16,850 bases of DNA, taken from positions 1-16,850 of the forward strand of contig CAYFJO010000217.1 in the NCBI GenBank assembly GCA_964343305.1. Direction: 5' to 3'. The notes beneath the pieces are model-generated. The model made no database searches, was not told the origin of the DNA, and worked only from the letters and a program-made list of their open reading frames with translations. Position numbers and translations under genes: made by a program. This DNA is from CAYFJO01 sp964343305. Lineage in GTDB: Bacteria > Planctomycetota > Planctomycetia > Pirellulales > Pirellulaceae. Shown here in pieces: positions 13,848-16,850 of this stretch. How positions within the stretch are numbered: position 1 is the stretch's first letter; every line of letters starts with the position of its first letter.

Positions 13848-15236
13848 TCAACTGGCGATGATGTCGTGAGCCACGCGGCCGGCCACGTTGGTCAGGCGGA
13901 AGTCGCGGCCGGCATAGCGGAACGTGAGCTTCTCGTGGTCGAAGCCGAGTAGGTGCAACGTCGTGGCGTGCAGGTCATGGATGTGGAACTTGTCGACCGC
14001 CGCCGCGATGCCGAATTCGTCTGTCGCACCGTACCGCATGCCGCCTTTCACGCCGCCGCCAGCCATCCACATCGAGAAACCGGTGGCGTTGTGATCGCGG
14101 CCGTCGTCACGTCGGACTGCGGGCGTGCGGCCGAACTCGCCGCCCCACATGACGATCGTGTCTTTTAACATGTCGCGTTGTTTGAGATCGGTCAGCAGCG
14201 CGGCGATCGGTTGATCGGTGGCAAGGCAATTCCTACCCAGCCGATCACGCAGGTTGCTGTGTTGGTCCCAGCCTTCGTGCGTCAATTCGACGTAGCGAAC
14301 GCCCGCTTCGAGGAAACGACGAGCCATCAGGCATTGACGTCCAAAGTCGTCGGTCGCGCCTTCGCCCACTCCGTAAAGCTTGAACATGTCCTGTGTCTCG
14401 TTGGACAAGTCCATCAGTTTTGGAACCGACGTTTGCATGCGAAATCCCAATTCATACGACTCGATGACGCCGTCCAATTGTGAGTTGGACGGATTCCGCT
14501 CAGCCGAACCTCTGTTCATCGATTGCAGCAATTCGAGCTGCTTGCGCTGCAGGTCCGTGGAGTATTCAGGGTTCTTGATGTTGCCGATCTGGGCGTCTTT
14601 GAGAGCCTGGTTCGGTTGACCAATGCGAGTGCCCTGGTAGACGGCCGGCAAGAATGCGCTGCCGTAGTTTTGTGCGCCGCCGAGTCGAGCTGGTGGTTTA
14701 ATCGTGATAAAACCGGGCAGATCCTGGTTTTCCGTTCCCAAACCGTAGAGCACCCAAGCGCCGACCGATGGCCGAACGAATTGAAAGCTGCCAGTGTGCA
14801 GTTGAACCAGCGCTTGAGGATGGTTCGGCACATCGGTGTGCATTGAGTTCAACAGGCACAGGTCGTCGGCGTGTTTGGAAAGGTTAGGGTAGACATCGGA
14901 GACAAGCAAACCACTTTCGCCGCGAGGCGTGAATTTCCACGGCGAGGGCATCAGCTTGCGGCCCTTTTGGTTGTTGAGGCCTGCGGTATTGCCGGGCGAC
15001 TTGCCCTCGTGCTCGGCCAGCATCGGCTTGTAGTCAAACGTGTCAACGTGCGACGGTCCGCCGCGCATGCAGAGGAAGATCACTCGTTTGGCGCGAGGCT
15101 GGAAGTGGGACGACTTCGGTGCCAGTGGACTTTGGTATTCCTTGGCACTCGCTTCGGATGCCAAGGCGGAGAAAGCCAGATAGCCGAAACCGCTCGAAGT
15201 CGTTTGGAGCATTTGTCGTCGAGATATTTTGAACAT
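13848..15236 (-). CDS. DUF1501 protein, Tat-exported (first copy, paired with PSD1)
   Basis: A 462-residue DUF1501 family protein. The ATG at 15236 is preceded by AAAGGA at 8-nt spacing and begins an export signal, MFKISRRQMLQTTSSGFGYL then SALASEASA, with a twin arginine. Family hallmarks are present: CMRGGPSHVDTFDYKP (about residues 56-71), RYVELTHEGWDQHS, GGEFGRTPAVRRDDGRDHN (about residues 365-385) and MAGGGVKGGMRYGATDEFG. The C-terminal part, LHATTLHLLGFDHEKLTFRY, is typical of sulfatase-like folds, where His and Asp bind metal. The reaction is not known. It lies 78 bp after the PSD1 cytochrome gene; PSD1-DUF1501 is one of the commonest gene pairs in planctomycete genomes, and co-transcription is expected. 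Confidence 0.92.
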   Translation of the reverse strand: MFKISRRQMLQTTSSGFGYLAFSALASEASAKEYQSPLAPKSSHFQPRAKRVIFLCMRGGPSHVDTFDYKPMLAEHEGKSPGNTAGLNNQKGRKLMPSPWKFTPRGESGLLVSDVYPNLSKHADDLCLLNSMHTDVPNHPQALVQLHTGSFQFVRPSVGAWVLYGLGTENQDLPGFITIKPPARLGGAQNYGSAFLPAVYQGTRIGQPNQALKDAQIGNIKNPEYSTDLQRKQLELLQSMNRGSAERNPSNSQLDGVIESYELGFRMQTSVPKLMDLSNETQDMFKLYGVGEGATDDFGRQCLMARRFLEAGVRYVELTHEGWDQHSNLRDRLGRNCLATDQPIAALLTDLKQRDMLKDTIVMWGGEFGRTPAVRRDDGRDHNATGFSMWMAGGGVKGGMRYGATDEFGIAAAVDKFHIHDLHATTLHLLGFDHEKLTFRYAGRDFRLTNVAGRVAHDIIAS

Positions 15237-15260
15237 TGGTAAAGTCCTTTTGTCTTGGCA

Positions 15261-15308
15261 GTAGGTCGGATTGCCAATCCGACCGGACGGATTGGCAATC
15301 CGTCCTAC
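15261..15308. repeat. Family 1 repeat, two abutting units with compensatory change
   Basis: Unit one (15261-15284) has arms GGTCGGATT/AATCCGACC; unit two (15285-15308) has GGACGGATT/AATCCGTCC. There is no loop between them. Each unit is a perfect 9-bp palindrome with a 3-nt centre (GCC and GGC). The outer ends are GTAG and CTAC. It sits between the PSD1 stop and the ribosome binding site of DUF1501. Confidence 0.92.
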
Positions 15309-15314
15309 GTTTCT

Positions 15315-16850
15315 TTAATCCACGTACCGAAATTCAGAACAGGCAAACAATGCCTGGCAAAAACTCGTCCACACTTTGACGTTTGTCGCGACCGATTGGG
15401 ATTGGTTATCGGCAAATGACTCCCGTACACCGCGAATGAACTCTTTCGCCGCGCTAAGCTCCGTCGACGTTGGTGATCGACCGAGAGCCAACCGGTAGGC
15501 CAAATCCACTCGCTCGTCGGCGTTTGCGTTTTCGGCCGCCAGAACACGGCGGGCAAAATGACTCGCCTGCTGGATCACCAGCGGGCTGTTCATCATGAAC
15601 AGCGATTGCGTCGGGACGGTGGTGACTTCGCGCTGGCCAAAGATGATGCTCGGATCGGGGAAGTCGAACACTTGTAGCACTTCAGGAACCGCGCCGCGGA
15701 CGATCGGCAGATAGACACTCCGCTTGACACTCGCGATCGCAAATCGAGACGGTTGGATGTTGCGGCCGATGTCGCCGTCGCCGATCTGTTCGACGATCGA
15801 TCCTTTGCCAGGCGTCAGGTCGAGTTGGCCGCTGACCATCAACAGCGAATCGCGGATCGCTTCGGCTTCGAGCCGTCGCTGATTCATTTTCCAAAGCAGG
15901 TTGTTATCGGGATCGACTTCTTCAGCTTTCGCGTTTGAGGCGACACTCAACTGATAGACGCGGCTGTTCATGATTGTGCGAATCAGTTGCTTGACGGACC
16001 AACCGTTCTCCACAAACTCGACGGCCATGTGGTCCAGCAGTTCGGGATGTGTTGGCCGTTCGCCTGTTGCACCAAAATTGTTGGCAGTCGGAACGACGCC
16101 GCGGCCAAACAAATGCATCCAGATGCGATTGACGGCGACTCGCGCCGTGAGCGGATTGTCTGGGCCGGTGATCCACTCGGCGTACTGCAATCGACCGCTC
16201 ACGGCCGAATCGATCGCGGGTGCTTCCTCTCGTGTTAGAACGGTGAGGAAGCCACGCGGTATCATCTCGCCGCGTTCGTTTGCTTCACCGCGAATGCGAA
16301 GCTGCGTGTCCGAAGGGTTTGCCGAGTCTTGAACACCCATCGCCAAGATCGTGTCGGCTTTCGGCGCGGTGTCGGCCTGGGCCTCGCGCTGCAATCGCTT
16401 GAGCTGGTTTTGCAGTCTTTGGACTTGCGCCTCGGCCGTCGCCAGTCTCTTCTTCGCGGCTTCGTTCGTTTCAGCTTGCTTGCGAATTCGCTCGAGTCGC
16501 TTTTGCGCTTCTTTTAATTGCTTGGCGAGTTTCTTGCGGGCGCTGGCAGCGTTCTTGCCCGCGCCGGCGGTGTTGACGGGTTTCACTCCGTCGTCCGCGA
16601 GCGCCAACAGTCGCCCTTGTTGGCGATTGCCGTTGAGTCTTCCGGTGCCGTAATACGTGTCGGTGCTGCGAAAGATTCCAGCCAGCGAATAGTACTCTTC
16701 GTTCGGAATCGGATCGAACTTGTGGTCGTGGCAGCGAGCACAACTGGCGGTGAAAGCCATGAACGCCTGCGTCGTGACGTCGATCTGCTCGTCGACCACA
16801 TCCATCATGAACTTCTCCCGATTCGTCTCGTTCAGCGACTTCGTGCCGAT
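15315..16850 (-). CDS. PSD1/DUF1549-DUF1553 cytochrome, 5' end outside the window
   Basis: The frame is open to the right edge, so the N-terminal part (signal, first cytochrome motif and most of DUF1549) is missing; 511 residues are seen. The visible ATG near 16808 is internal, because the residues before it (NETNREKF) continue the family consensus. Near the start is the heme c motif CARCHDHKFDPIP (CxxCH), the end of DUF1549. Then comes a Lys/Arg/Glu/Gln-rich coiled coil (roughly LAKQLKEAQKRLERIRK to LQNQLKRLQREA), and then DUF1553: RLQYAEWITGPDNPLTARVA, RIWMHLFGRGVV, THPELLDHMAVEF, NQRRLEAEAIRDSLL and LFMMNSPLV. These proteins are exported c-type cytochromes of unproven role, linked by context to DUF1501 and to sulfatase or polysaccharide loci. 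The DUF1501 gene follows after 78 bp. Confidence 0.93.
   Translation of the reverse strand: MGTKSLNETNREKFMMDVVDEQIDVTTQAFMAFTASCARCHDHKFDPIPNEEYYSLAGIFRSTDTYYGTGRLNGNRQQGRLLALADDGVKPVNTAGAGKNAASARKKLAKQLKEAQKRLERIRKQAETNEAAKKRLATAEAQVQRLQNQLKRLQREAQADTAPKADTILAMGVQDSANPSDTQLRIRGEANERGEMIPRGFLTVLTREEAPAIDSAVSGRLQYAEWITGPDNPLTARVAVNRIWMHLFGRGVVPTANNFGATGERPTHPELLDHMAVEFVENGWSVKQLIRTIMNSRVYQLSVASNAKAEEVDPDNNLLWKMNQRRLEAEAIRDSLLMVSGQLDLTPGKGSIVEQIGDGDIGRNIQPSRFAIASVKRSVYLPIVRGAVPEVLQVFDFPDPSIIFGQREVTTVPTQSLFMMNSPLVIQQASHFARRVLAAENANADERVDLAYRLALGRSPTSTELSAAKEFIRGVRESFADNQSQSVATNVKVWTSFCQALFACSEFRYVD

Noticed and set aside
12229..15236. Recent tandem duplication of DUF1501
   Set aside because: The two proteins share only family motifs; signal sequences, lengths and most residues differ, so they are old paralogues brought together.
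1741..15308. CRISPR array
   Set aside because: The repeats are scattered inverted pairs in separate gaps, without regular direct repeats, spacers or cas genes.

Overview
The window looks like a piece of a planctomycete chromosome (Pirellulales-like). The right half is a block of families that are massively expanded in, and almost diagnostic of, Planctomycetes and relatives: the PSD1/DUF1549-DUF1553 cytochromes, DUF1501, DUF1592 and the DUF1552 'HXXSHH' proteins. The gaps between genes are full of short palindromic repeats with GTAG/CTAC ends. These family assignments come from recognised motifs; no database search was possible.

Layout: (i) 106-1734, plus strand: a secreted cupredoxin followed 12 bp later by an exported protein I do not recognise. 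(ii) 1828-3498, minus strand: a PLP-dependent group II amino-acid decarboxylase, convergent with (i). (iii) 3790-8113, plus strand: an Rrf2-type regulator, a UrtA-like urea/amide-binding protein with a membrane anchor, and a PAS-containing methyl-accepting chemotaxis protein. No ABC permease or ATPase genes are present, so this reads as a sensing module rather than a transport module. (iv) 8340-16850, minus strand, transcribed right to left: a 5'-truncated PSD1 cytochrome, DUF1501, a second DUF1501, DUF1592 and DUF1552. A good promoter with a palindrome over its -10 lies before the second DUF1501, so this block is probably two adjacent units: PSD1-DUF1501 and DUF1501-DUF1592-DUF1552. The DUF1501 and DUF1552 proteins carry twin-arginine signals and the other two carry c-type heme motifs, so the block builds an exported, probably redox-linked system.

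The most unusual structure lies between the genes. Elements at 1741-1813, 3593-3701, 12129-12193, 13577-13606, 13738-13831 and 15261-15308 share one design: GTAG at one end, CTAC (or a near match) at the other, and arms that are themselves small palindromes. At least three unrelated core sequences use this design. One copy is nested inside another, one has gained a third unit, and one shows a matched pair of compensatory changes that keeps the small hairpin but breaks the large one. This repeat system and the UrtA-like/chemoreceptor pair are the two best leads.
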